This document shows positions 26,523-33,486 of a stretch of DNA of 64,000 bases, piece by piece. Source of the DNA: Lachnospiraceae bacterium (GTDB lineage Bacteria; Bacillota; Clostridia; Lachnospirales; Lachnospiraceae); the NCBI GenBank assembly GCA_022791755.1, contig JAAVZR010000016.1, forward strand, positions 124,001-188,000, written 5' to 3'. Within the stretch, counting starts at the first letter, position 1, and each line of letters starts with the position of its first letter. A program made the translations under genes and the position numbers. Under the pieces are notes generated by a model. That model did not search any database. It saw only the letters and a program-made list of their open reading frames with translations, and was not told the DNA's origin.

Positions 26523-26530
26523 GCTATACT
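26502..26530 (+). promoter_or_regulatory. Sigma-A-type promoter of the MerR-like gene
   Basis: TTGCAT, a 17-base spacer and TATACT. The -35 lies in the terminator stem and the spacer contains its T-run. Confidence 0.65.
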
Positions 26531-26640
26531 TGTAATTGTAAAAAATTTCCAGTCATAGAATGGTAAGTTCTATATCGTTACGGCAGAGGATATCCGGAGA
26601 GGGCGGAAAAACGATTGCGGCAGAAAGGAGTACATAGATT

Positions 26641-27438
26641 TTGGCCAGATATCTGATATCGGAGGCAGCCCGTCTGACGGACGTGGAGGCTCATGTGTTG
26701 CGATACTGGGAGGAAGAGCTGGAGCTGGAGATACCGAGGAACGAGCTGGGGCATCGTTATTATACGGAAGAGCACATTGCGATCTTTAAGCATATCAAGG
26801 ATATGAAGGCGCAGGGGTTTCAGCTGCGGGCCATCCGGGAGAGTCTGGCCCGTGTGGACGCGGTGAAGCGGGTGGTTCGGGAGACAGAGGCCAGACTGGC
26901 GGCTGTGAGAGAGCTGGAGGCGGCGCAGGAAGTGGCGGCTTCAGAGTTTGAGCTGCCAAAGGAGGATGAGGCCGTTTTAGAGGAAACATGCCAGGAACAA
27001 GAAAAGAGCGATCCGGAGGAGCTGAAGATCGTGGGTCTGGAGAATGAGTCGGAAGAAGAGATAGAGGAGGCGGCAGAACCTGCCGCAGGTCTTTCGGTAT
27101 CACCCCAGGCCAATAAGCTGGTAGAATTCGAGAGCATCGTCTACGATATCGTTACGCAGGCCCTGCGCAATAACAACGAACGGCTGGGGCGTGAGGTCAG
27201 CGAGAGGGTGAATGACAAAGTAGTCAAGGAGATGAACTATCTGATGCGCGAGAATGAGGAGCACATGGAAGAACATTTTCGTAAACTGGATGAAGCTCTG
27301 GTCCGGAAAGGCCGGCGTTTCAAGCTGGGAGGTCAGAAGGAAGCGGCAGTGACCAGAATTACCAATTCGCCTGCCATTGTATCGACGAAGCGAAAGCGCC
27401 GCCTGTTTGGCAGAAAGAGAAAGACCACCATATATTAA
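26641..27438 (+). CDS. MerR-like helix-turn-helix protein with coiled coil (RacA-like architecture)
   Basis: 265 aa from TTG 26641, with AAAGGAG ~11 bases upstream. Residues 1-70 form a MerR winged helix (ISEAARLTDVEAHVLRYWEEE, HRYYTEEHIAIFKHIKDMK). Residues ~75-155 are very acidic and probably coiled, and ~155-225 form a second helical region (ALRNNNERLGREVSERVND). The C-terminus is basic (KRKRRLFGRKRK). It lacks an effector domain. The architecture resembles chromosome-anchoring or structural MerR proteins rather than metal sensors; the function is inferred only. Confidence 0.78.
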   Translation: MARYLISEAARLTDVEAHVLRYWEEELELEIPRNELGHRYYTEEHIAIFKHIKDMKAQGFQLRAIRESLARVDAVKRVVRETEARLAAVRELEAAQEVAASEFELPKEDEAVLEETCQEQEKSDPEELKIVGLENESEEEIEEAAEPAAGLSVSPQANKLVEFESIVYDIVTQALRNNNERLGREVSERVNDKVVKEMNYLMRENEEHMEEHFRKLDEALVRKGRRFKLGGQKEAAVTRITNSPAIVSTKRKRRLFGRKRKTTIY

Positions 27439-27454
27439 TCAGACGGGAGAGACA

Positions 27455-27491
27455 AAAAACAGCGGCATGACCCGTATAAGGCCATGCCGCT
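27455..27491 (-). terminator. Terminator of the ferredoxin gene, probably bidirectional
   Basis: AGCGGCATG and CATGCCGCT arms. On the minus strand the stem is followed by GTTTTTTG. It lies between the convergent MerR-like and ferredoxin genes. Confidence 0.75.
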
Positions 27492-27561
27492 ATTGTCCTT
27501 TGCAGGAATTGTCCTGAAATAGTTTCGCTTCCGGGACAAAAACGCTCTCCGGTGCCTGAGA

Positions 27562-27732
27562 TTATTCGGGCTGAGGAGCGGCTACGGGACATGTGGAAGC
27601 ACAGGAGCCGCAGTCGATGCAGAGGTCGGCATTGATCTCATAATGCTCGGAGCCCTCGGAGATCGCGTCTACAGGGCAAGCCTCAGCACATGCTCCACAG
27701 GAAATGCAGTCATCGTTAATTTTGTATGCCAT
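27562..27732 (-). CDS. 2[4Fe-4S] ferredoxin, 56 aa
   Basis: Too short for the ORF track. The translation begins MAYKINDDCISCGACAEACP and has a second cluster motif LCIDCGSCASTCP, so two CxxCxxCxxxCP motifs bind two [4Fe-4S] clusters, as in clostridial ferredoxins. It is a low-potential electron carrier for enzymes such as pyruvate:ferredoxin oxidoreductase and hydrogenase. AAGGAGG precedes ATG 27732. It is transcribed divergently from the DUF1858 gene, with a promoter at 27784-27812. Confidence 0.95.
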   Translation of the reverse strand: MAYKINDDCISCGACAEACPVDAISEGSEHYEINADLCIDCGSCASTCPVAAPQPE

Positions 27733-27783
27733 ACTGAAATCCTCCTTCAGATAATAATGATCCGGCGAATCCGCCTGCCTGTA

Positions 27784-27812
27784 TTGTAATATAAAAAGAG
27801 AGGGAATTCAAG
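27784..27812 (-). promoter_or_regulatory. Sigma-A-type promoter of the ferredoxin gene
   Basis: On the minus strand, TTGAAT (27812-27807), a 17-base spacer and TACAAT (27789-27784). Confidence 0.65.
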
Positions 27813-27855
27813 TATAAAATGAAATACAGAGAAAATCTTGTACGAAAGAGACCTA

Positions 27856-27884
27856 TTGCGTTTGCAGGTATTTCGTGGTAATAT
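27856..27884 (+). promoter_or_regulatory. Sigma-A-type promoter of the DUF1858 gene
   Basis: TTGCGT, a 17-base spacer and TAATAT lie ~60 bases before ATG 27943. Confidence 0.6.
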
Positions 27885-27902
27885 CATAGATACAGGAAAA
27901 AA

Positions 27903-27919
27903 CGGTGATACTATCACCG
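27903..27919. promoter_or_regulatory. Perfect 17-base palindrome, candidate operator
   Basis: CGGTGATACTATCACCG has 8-base arms around one central base, just downstream of the predicted transcription start of the DUF1858 gene. The single central base makes it more like a protein-binding site than an RNA hairpin. Confidence 0.5.
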
Positions 27920-27942
27920 ATAGAAGACAGGAGGAAACGATT

Positions 27943-28149
27943 ATGACAGTTACGAAGGACATGCTGATCGGCGAACTGCTGCAGCTGGATTCGGGTGTGG
28001 CTCCCGTGCTGATGGGTGCGGGAATGCATTGCATTGGCTGCCCGGCATCCCAGGCAGAGTCTCTGGAGGAAGCGGCGTTCGTGCATGGGATCAACCCGGA
28101 CGAGCTGATCGGGGCGATCAACGAATATTTTGCGGCGAAAGAAGCCTAA
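27943..28149 (+). CDS. DUF1858 domain-containing protein, 68 aa
   Basis: The start is ATG 27943 (MTVTKDMLIGELLQLD) after ACAGGAGG; the track start is in the leader. The protein carries VAPVLMGAGMHCIGCPASQAESLEEAA, the DUF1858 (ScdA N-terminal-like) pattern with a CxxC pair. Such domains occur in proteins tied to iron-sulfur repair or hybrid-cluster and redox chemistry. Its position opposite a ferredoxin gene supports a redox role, but the activity is unknown. Confidence 0.88.
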   Translation: MTVTKDMLIGELLQLDSGVAPVLMGAGMHCIGCPASQAESLEEAAFVHGINPDELIGAINEYFAAKEA

Positions 28150-28169
28150 GCAATGCCGTAAGAACCACA

Positions 28170-28213
28170 AGCAGCCTGTGAAGTCTCAAAGACCTTCACA
28201 GGCTGCTTTTTTC
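28170..28213 (+). terminator. Intrinsic terminator after the DUF1858 gene
   Basis: AGCAGCCTGTGAAG and CTTCACAGGCTGCT form a 14-bp perfect stem followed by TTTTTC. Confidence 0.92.
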
Positions 28214-28230
28214 GCGAAAGCACTGAGCAG

Positions 28231-28279
28231 TGCGCAGAGGCTGAATGAAAGTCCCTTCATGCTGGCATGAAAGGGACTG
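28231..28279. repeat. 49-base direct repeat, copy 1, with internal hairpin
   Basis: The copy starts TGCGCAGAGGCTGAATGAAA and ends AAAGGGACTG, identical to copy 2 at 28370. Inside, AGTCCCTTCATGC can pair with GCATGAAAGGGACT with one bulged A. It is preceded by a small GCACTG/CAGTGC inverted repeat. The 90 bases between copies hold further hairpins (GGGCGAAAGCCC; GCACTGCGTGACGCGGTGC). No ORF is supported. Confidence 0.85.
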
Positions 28280-28369
28280 GAATTCGGCCGCTGCATAGGG
28301 CGAAAGCCCGCGACTGAGATGGAGCGAAGCGGAATCGAAGTGCACTGCGTGACGCGGTGCAAGGGTGGC

Positions 28370-28418
28370 TGCGCAGAGGCTGAATGAAAGTCCCTTCATG
28401 CTGGCATGAAAGGGACTG
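28370..28418. repeat. 49-base direct repeat, copy 2
   Basis: Identical to copy 1 over 49 bases, 139 bases further on. It ends 9 bases before the mecA stop codon. Read on the minus strand, its hairpin is followed by TTTCATTC and could serve as the mecA terminator. Confidence 0.85.
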
Positions 28419-28427
28419 AAAGCCCAA

Positions 28428-29174
28428 CTATGCCATCCTGGCCAGTTTGTCGAGAGCCCGGGAGGCGACGACCGTCTCGCAGTGCTCCTCATAATAGGCC
28501 AGTGCGCCGGCCCGGCTGCGCTTTAACATACCATATTCCGACAGGATATTGGAAGTGCGCCGGAATGCATCCTCGTCATGGGCGGGACGGATGCAGAGAC
28601 AATACTGTCCGTTGGCCGGATCCTTATAGAGGGTGCTGTGGACCAAAATCATTCCTTTCAATGCCGCGGCGGCGGCTATGGTTTCATCCAGATTTCTAAA
28701 AATAAACAACCGGAAGGTATGGGCATCCGTACTGTCGGAGGAGGAAACCGGCGTTCGGGAGGATGCGTCCGTACCGGCGGAAGCGCCGGTCTTCAGCTGA
28801 CGCAGCTCATTCAGGATACCGGCGCCCTCCAAAAGGCCCTCTGCCGGTTCGGAGGGGTCTTCCTGTTCTCCCCAATCATCGTCGCTGTAGGGAGAAAAAC
28901 GGGAAAAACGGGTGTCCAGTTCGTCCGGATCCTCCACACGGGTGACGATCAGCATGATGCTGTCCAGATTCAGAGGAATCGCCTCCACCATAAGAGGCAT
29001 ATTCTCCACGTCAAATCCCACTTCAGCAGCAGCTGTCTGGATCATCTCATGGAAAAGGCGCCGGGCTTTTTCACTGCCGTAGGCCAGTTCACTCAGTTCG
29101 ATTTGCCGTTCCGCCAGATCGGAGCGGTTCAGGGTACAGCGAATCTGATTTTCGCTGATTCGTTCTATCTTCAA
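28428..29174 (-). CDS. mecA: Adaptor protein MecA
   Basis: 248 aa from TTG 29174 (reading LKIERISENQIRCTL), with AGGAAGTG upstream; the track ATG nine codons earlier lacks a ribosome site. The N-terminal domain binds substrates, an acidic linker (DDDWGEQEDPSEPAEG) spans ~85-125, and the C-terminal domain (AHTFRLFIFRNLDETIAAAA to the end) would bind ClpC. MecA delivers proteins such as competence regulators to ClpCP. It is alone in its transcription unit with a good promoter. Confidence 0.88.
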   Translation of the reverse strand: MKIERISENQIRCTLNRSDLAERQIELSELAYGSEKARRLFHEMIQTAAAEVGFDVENMPLMVEAIPLNLDSIMLIVTRVEDPDELDTRFSRFSPYSDDDWGEQEDPSEPAEGLLEGAGILNELRQLKTGASAGTDASSRTPVSSSDSTDAHTFRLFIFRNLDETIAAAAALKGMILVHSTLYKDPANGQYCLCIRPAHDEDAFRRTSNILSEYGMLKRSRAGALAYYEEHCETVVASRALDKLARMA

Positions 29175-29222
29175 ATATATCACTTCCTGTTCTGTAAACA
29201 CATTTAAACCTCACAATTACAT

Positions 29223-29251
29223 AGTATACCCAAAGGCGTGCGGAATGTAAA
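29223..29251 (-). promoter_or_regulatory. Sigma-A-type promoter of mecA
   Basis: On the minus strand, TTTACA (29251-29246), a 17-base spacer and TATACT (29228-29223). Confidence 0.65.
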
Positions 29252-29283
29252 GTAAAGAATCAAAAAATAGTGCTGGAAAAGAT

Positions 29284-29374
29284 GGCAAAAAGTTGCCGGA
29301 AAGTGAGGTTTTTCCCCCGAACCCTCACTTTCTCGCACGGAAACAAAATGTTTCCTGCCGTATGCTTGCGGCAG
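29284..29374. other. Cluster of four small hairpins in the mecA / 100-aa ORF intergenic region
   Basis: In order: GGCAA/TTGCC, AAGTGAGG/CCTCACTT, GGAAACA/TGTTTCC and CTGCCG/CGGCAG, packed into 91 bases. No ORF or known riboswitch was recognised. The rest of the 328-base gap (to 29502) shows nothing further I can name. Confidence 0.5.
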
Positions 29375-29502
29375 GGACAGGAGAAGGGTAAGATAAGGGC
29401 ACAGAGGAAGACAGGGCGCCGAAAGCCAGGATACTCCGATGACAGAGTGATGTGTTACGGAATAAAGCTTTCAGACGCTGTAAAAAACCGGAGGTGATAC
29501 GA

Positions 29503-29805
29503 ATGAGAAAAACGCCTGAGACTTTCCACAGGAGTGAGGGAAGCCGGGAAGATATTCCGTTTATGGAGCAGTTGAGACGGTATCAGTCAGCCGGTGTGGA
29601 GATCACGCTGAAGGATGCCAGACTTCCGCTGGAGGATATTGCAAAGATCTGTACGGTCAGGGAAACGGGGGTGTATATGTGCGATTTTGTGGCGGATGAA
29701 GAGAACCGTATTGTTCGGATTAACATCGACGATGTGAGAGAGCGGGAGAACGAGGATGTCTGGGATGGCATCCGGGCTGACGAAAAGTGGGGAGAGATGC
29801 AATAG
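29503..29805 (+). CDS. Hypothetical protein, 100 aa
   Basis: I do not recognise the family. ATG 29503 (MRKTPETFHRSEGS) follows CCGGAGGTG. The protein is soluble and acidic, with ITLKDARLPLEDIAKICTVRET and YMCDFVADEENRIVRINIDDVRE suggesting a small alpha/beta fold. It sits downstream of the hairpin cluster and before a GH18 gene that has its own promoter. Ribosome site and codon use support it being real. Confidence 0.65.
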   Translation: MRKTPETFHRSEGSREDIPFMEQLRRYQSAGVEITLKDARLPLEDIAKICTVRETGVYMCDFVADEENRIVRINIDDVRERENEDVWDGIRADEKWGEMQ

Positions 29806-29840
29806 CCGGCTTTCCTTTTGCCCAAAATCCTGGACGCCCA

Positions 29841-29869
29841 TTGAAAGTCTGACGTATTTGTGTTAGAAT
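29841..29869 (+). promoter_or_regulatory. Sigma-A-type promoter of the GH18 gene
   Basis: TTGAAA, a 17-base spacer and TAGAAT. The -10 overlaps the ATG at 29868 of the track ORF, so that codon cannot be the start. Confidence 0.65.
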
Positions 29870-29909
29870 GATGGATGAAGATCGACGATACACAAAACGG
29901 AGGGATAAA

Positions 29910-31643
29910 ATGGGAAACAGGCCCAGGAAATGGATACCGGCGGCGATTTCCAGTACATTGATTCTGGTGATCTGCGCGGTTGCCGGTTTTGGATATATTC
30001 GGGATCGCTACAGTCCGTCTAAGGAACGGGCGGATTTGAATGACCTATATCGCATCACGTCGCCCGACGAGGCCGCCGTGCTGGTGAACAATCTGCTGAC
30101 AGAAGAGAAAGCGAGGCTGCGTGACGGGGAGGCTTATCTGGCCTGGACCTACGTGACAGAAGCGCTGAGTAAGAGAGTTTACATTGATGAGAGGGAACGG
30201 CTTCTTTTATATGCTCTGCCGGATCAGGTGGTCCGCGTCGCAGAGGGAACGAAGCTTTCGGAATTTACGGGACAGGCAGGGGAGAAAGATGCCCTGGTAT
30301 GGTATGAGGAGGATGCTGTCTTCTATATATCCGCTACTTATATCAGCCGTTTTGTGAATCTGACGTTTGAGTTGTATGAGGAGCCGGGCCGTCTGTACAT
30401 CGATACGGCGGAAGGGCTGTATCAGCAGGCGGAGGTCAGCAGCGATACCCAGCTGCGCAGGCTGGGAGGAATCAAGAGCGAGATCGTGGCCGATGTGGAA
30501 GCCGGGGCGATGGTGACAGTTCTGGATGCCATGGAGGACTGGAGTCAGGTGCGCACGGCAGACGGCTGGACAGGTTATATCCGAAACAGTGATCTGGGCG
30601 CATCCCAGGTGGCAGAGAAGGTCTCTTCGTTTTCAGAGCCGGTATATACCAGTCAGACCAGGGATCATGAGATCTGTCTGGTATGGCATCAGGTATTTGA
30701 CCAGGACGGCAATGATAATCTCGAGAATCTGCTGGCAGAGGCGCAGGGGGTAAATACCATATCGCCGACATGGTTTTCACTCAGCGATAACGAAGGGAAT
30801 TTCACCTCTCTGGCGGATACGGGATATGTGGAGACGGCGCATGCCAGGGGCCTGGAGGTATGGGGGCTGGTGGATAATTTCAGTTCGGACATCAGCACCT
30901 ATGAGATTCTGTCCCGCACCAGCTCCAGGACCGCTTTGATCGGGAATCTGATTCAGGCGGCGAAGGAGTATGGCCTGGACGGGATCAACATAGACTTTGA
31001 GAGCATAAAGGAAGAGTCGGGACCGCATTTTGTACAGTTTATCCGGGAGCTGTCCGTGGAATGCCGTGCCAATGGCATCGTATTGTCCATAGACAATAAT
31101 GTTCCCACTGCCGGCACCAGCTTCTATGACAGGAAAGAGCAGGGGATTGTGGCGGACTATGTCATTATCATGGCATATGACGAACACTGGAGGACATCGG
31201 ACGCCGGTTCGACCTCTTCTCTGCCCTTTGTACAGGCTGGGCTGGAGAGGACTCTGGAGGAGGTGCCTCAGAATAAGGTGATAAACGGCCTTCCCTTCTA
31301 TACGAGGGTATGGCGGTTTGATCCGGAGGCAGAGATCGCAGAGGGAGCCGACCCGCTCAGTGCGGAATATGTGTTGGAGTCCACGGCAGTGGGCATGGAC
31401 CGGGCCCGCAGAAATCTAGTGGAAGGCGGGGCCGAGCTTACCTGGAATGAAGAGACAGGCCAGTATTACGGTGAATATGAGGAGGACGGGTCTCTGTGCC
31501 GTATCTGGCTGGAAGACGCAGAGTCTATAGAGAGAAAATTGGATGTAACAGCGTCATTTGATGTGGCAGGAGTCGCATTCTGGAAGCTGGGGCTGGAATC
31601 GGCCGAGGTCTGGCAGAAGGTCGCGGCATATATGGAACGCTGA
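29910..31643 (+). CDS. GH18 family protein with SH3-like domain, membrane-anchored
   Basis: 577 aa from ATG 29910 (MGNRPRKWIP), after GGAGGG. An N-terminal signal anchor (~10-30) exports it. A stalk/copper-amine-oxidase-like region (~50-185) precedes an SH3b-like domain (VEAGAMVTVLDAMEDWSQVRTADGWTGYI). A GH18 barrel follows (~245-577) with the catalytic DGINIDFE. This layout matches YaaH/SleL-like or related peptidoglycan or chitin-type hydrolases, so cell-wall or spore-cortex glycan hydrolysis is likely. The substrate is not determined. Confidence 0.85.
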   Translation: MGNRPRKWIPAAISSTLILVICAVAGFGYIRDRYSPSKERADLNDLYRITSPDEAAVLVNNLLTEEKARLRDGEAYLAWTYVTEALSKRVYIDERERLLLYALPDQVVRVAEGTKLSEFTGQAGEKDALVWYEEDAVFYISATYISRFVNLTFELYEEPGRLYIDTAEGLYQQAEVSSDTQLRRLGGIKSEIVADVEAGAMVTVLDAMEDWSQVRTADGWTGYIRNSDLGASQVAEKVSSFSEPVYTSQTRDHEICLVWHQVFDQDGNDNLENLLAEAQGVNTISPTWFSLSDNEGNFTSLADTGYVETAHARGLEVWGLVDNFSSDISTYEILSRTSSRTALIGNLIQAAKEYGLDGINIDFESIKEESGPHFVQFIRELSVECRANGIVLSIDNNVPTAGTSFYDRKEQGIVADYVIIMAYDEHWRTSDAGSTSSLPFVQAGLERTLEEVPQNKVINGLPFYTRVWRFDPEAEIAEGADPLSAEYVLESTAVGMDRARRNLVEGGAELTWNEETGQYYGEYEEDGSLCRIWLEDAESIERKLDVTASFDVAGVAFWKLGLESAEVWQKVAAYMER

Positions 31644-31667
31644 TAAAACAGAACAGGGCAATATCAG

Positions 31668-31713
31668 AGCAGGTGTTCTTCCCATACGGATGGGGATGGA
31701 CGCCTGCTTTTTT
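31668..31713 (+). terminator. Intrinsic terminator after the GH18 gene
   Basis: AGCAGGTGT pairs with ACGCCTGCT (one G-U), followed by TTTTTTG. Confidence 0.75.
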
Positions 31714-31836
31714 GTCTCATGGTAAAGGCAGGTTAGGTAGGGCAGCCGACAGCGGCAGGACATGGGATATAAAACAAGGAATCATACCGGGCAGGCCGCA
31801 TATACTGTTTTGAAGAGGACGAATAGGCGGTGTGAG

Positions 31837-32520
31837 ATGCGCAAAGGTATGCTGGAGCTGGGGATGGGGCTTATGATGGTTTTTCTGGTGGCAGCTGTGT
31901 TTTACAGTCTGAATGGGAAACCGGCGGCAGCTGTGGAGGAAAGGGGTCCTGTGGTGGTGCTGGATGCCGGGCACGGAGGCAATGATCCCGGTAAGGTGGG
32001 GGTGGACGGAGCTCTGGAAAAGGATATTAATCTGAGTCTGGTATATAAGCTGAGGGATCTTCTGGAAGCTGAGGATGTCACCGTGATCCTGACCCGTGAG
32101 GGAGATGAAGGACTGTATCAGGAAAGCGATACGAATAAAAAGAGGGCAGATATGAATGCGAGATGCCAGCGGATTGAAGAGGCAAAACCGGATATAACGG
32201 TCAGTATTCATCAGAACAGCTTTCATGAAGAGAGCGTGAACGGCGCCCAGGTTTTTTACTATACCGGATCTGAGGAGGGAGAGCGGCTGGCAGGGTTTCT
32301 GGAAGAGAGCTTCCGGGCGGAGATCGGCGGGGAGAATACGAGAAAGTCAAAGGCCAATAATGAATATTATCTTTTATTACATACCTCCTGTCCGATTGTG
32401 ATCGTGGAGTGCGGATTTTTAAGCAACTGGGAGGAGGCGGCAAAGCTTCAGGATGAAGGGTATCAGGATAAGCTGGCATGGGCGATTCATCTGGGTATTT
32501 TGAAATATCTGAACCGATAG
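31837..32520 (+). CDS. N-acetylmuramoyl-L-alanine amidase, CwlD-like
   Basis: 227 aa from ATG 31837 (MRKGMLELGMG); the ribosome site GGCGGTG is weak and the track start 25 codons upstream is possible. A signal anchor (~7-27) leads to the Amidase_3 domain: VVVLDAGHGGNDPG (Zn His), a glutamate in LEKDINLS, SIHQNSF (Zn His) and IVIVECGFLSN (catalytic Glu). Size and layout match CwlD, which prepares muramic-lactam for the spore cortex, but a general cell-wall amidase is possible. Confidence 0.85.
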   Translation: MRKGMLELGMGLMMVFLVAAVFYSLNGKPAAAVEERGPVVVLDAGHGGNDPGKVGVDGALEKDINLSLVYKLRDLLEAEDVTVILTREGDEGLYQESDTNKKRADMNARCQRIEEAKPDITVSIHQNSFHEESVNGAQVFYYTGSEEGERLAGFLEESFRAEIGGENTRKSKANNEYYLLLHTSCPIVIVECGFLSNWEEAAKLQDEGYQDKLAWAIHLGILKYLNR

Positions 32521-32541
32521 AAAGAAAAACATATGAGCCGG

Positions 32542-32600
32542 GCAGGAGTGAGCCAGGGAAGATCATAGCGGGATGCCGAATCCTGTACACTCCTGCTTTT
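32542..32600 (+). terminator. Intrinsic terminator after the amidase gene
   Basis: GCAGGAGTG and CACTCCTGC arms enclose a 37-base loop, followed by TTTTGATT. Confidence 0.65.
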
Positions 32601-32602
32601 GA

Positions 32603-32631
32603 TTGCAAAGAAACAGAGCATTTGCTATAAT
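32603..32631 (+). promoter_or_regulatory. Sigma-A-type promoter of the methyltransferase gene
   Basis: TTGCAA, a 17-base spacer and TATAAT lie ~50 bases before ATG 32680. Confidence 0.75.
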
Positions 32632-32679
32632 GAGGAGAAAATACAGGCCATATGTGAATGGTAAGAGGGAGGTACGGAT

Positions 32680-33477
32680 ATGGAGCCGGAGGAGATATAT
32701 CAAATAGAAAATGAGGCAGAGCAGGTTCAAAAAACCTATGAGTATTTCTGCGAAGATTCCCGGCTGAACAGGTCGCAGGCGGCCCGGGTGGAATTTCTGA
32801 CCACTGTCCGGTATATCGAACGTTTCTTAAAGCCGGGGGACAGGCTTTTGGATGTGGGGGCCGGAGCAGGAGAGTACAGCCTGTATTTTGCCGGGCTGGG
32901 TTATGAAGTCTGTGCGCTGGAACTGGCCGAAAGTAATTTGAGGGCGTTTCAGAAAAAACTCAGGCCCCGGGACCGTCTGGAGCTGGTGCAGGGAAATGCT
33001 GTGGACCTGGGACGCTATGAAGACGGCAGTTTTGATGTGGTTCTCGTTTTGGGGCCGCTGTATCATCTGCACAGAGATGAGGACAAACAGAAATGTATCG
33101 CCGAGGCGAAGCGGGTTTTAAAGCCGGGAGGCAAGCTCTTCTTTGCTTTTATCTCCAACGACATGGTGATACTCACCGAATTTTTCCGCTTCCAGGATTA
33201 CTTTACGGAAGGAGACTATGACAAGGAGACCTTTCGGCTGGAGGACTTTCCCTTTGTGTTTCACACAGTGGACGCTGCCAGAAAGGTTCTGACAGACGGG
33301 GGAATCCATATCCTTCACGAGGTGGCCTCCGACGGGGTCAGCGAGCTTTTGGAGGACAAGATCAACGCCATGGATGACAAAAACTATGCCCAGTATCTCC
33401 GCTATCATTTCTACATCTGTGAGAAAAAGGAGTTATTGGGCATGAGCAATCATCTGTTGTTTGTGGGGGAGGTATGA
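32680..33477 (+). CDS. SAM-dependent methyltransferase
   Basis: 265 aa, class I Rossmann methyltransferase. Motif I is LLDVGAGAGEYSLYFAG, and motif IV is FDVVLVLGPLYHLH, followed by EAKRVLKPGGKLFFAF. The N-terminus (YEYFCEDSRLNRSQAARVEFLTT) is typical of clostridial small-molecule methyltransferases. The substrate is not recognisable. GAGGGAGG precedes the start. It ends nine bases from the convergent glycosyltransferase stop. Confidence 0.85.
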   Translation: MEPEEIYQIENEAEQVQKTYEYFCEDSRLNRSQAARVEFLTTVRYIERFLKPGDRLLDVGAGAGEYSLYFAGLGYEVCALELAESNLRAFQKKLRPRDRLELVQGNAVDLGRYEDGSFDVVLVLGPLYHLHRDEDKQKCIAEAKRVLKPGGKLFFAFISNDMVILTEFFRFQDYFTEGDYDKETFRLEDFPFVFHTVDAARKVLTDGGIHILHEVASDGVSELLEDKINAMDDKNYAQYLRYHFYICEKKELLGMSNHLLFVGEV

Positions 33478-33486
33478 GCTTTCCGG

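Noticed and set aside
29331-29500. Possible cyclic-di-GMP riboswitch because of CCTGCCG...CGGCAGGGA
   Set aside because: The conserved core sequences of GEMM aptamers are not present in order.
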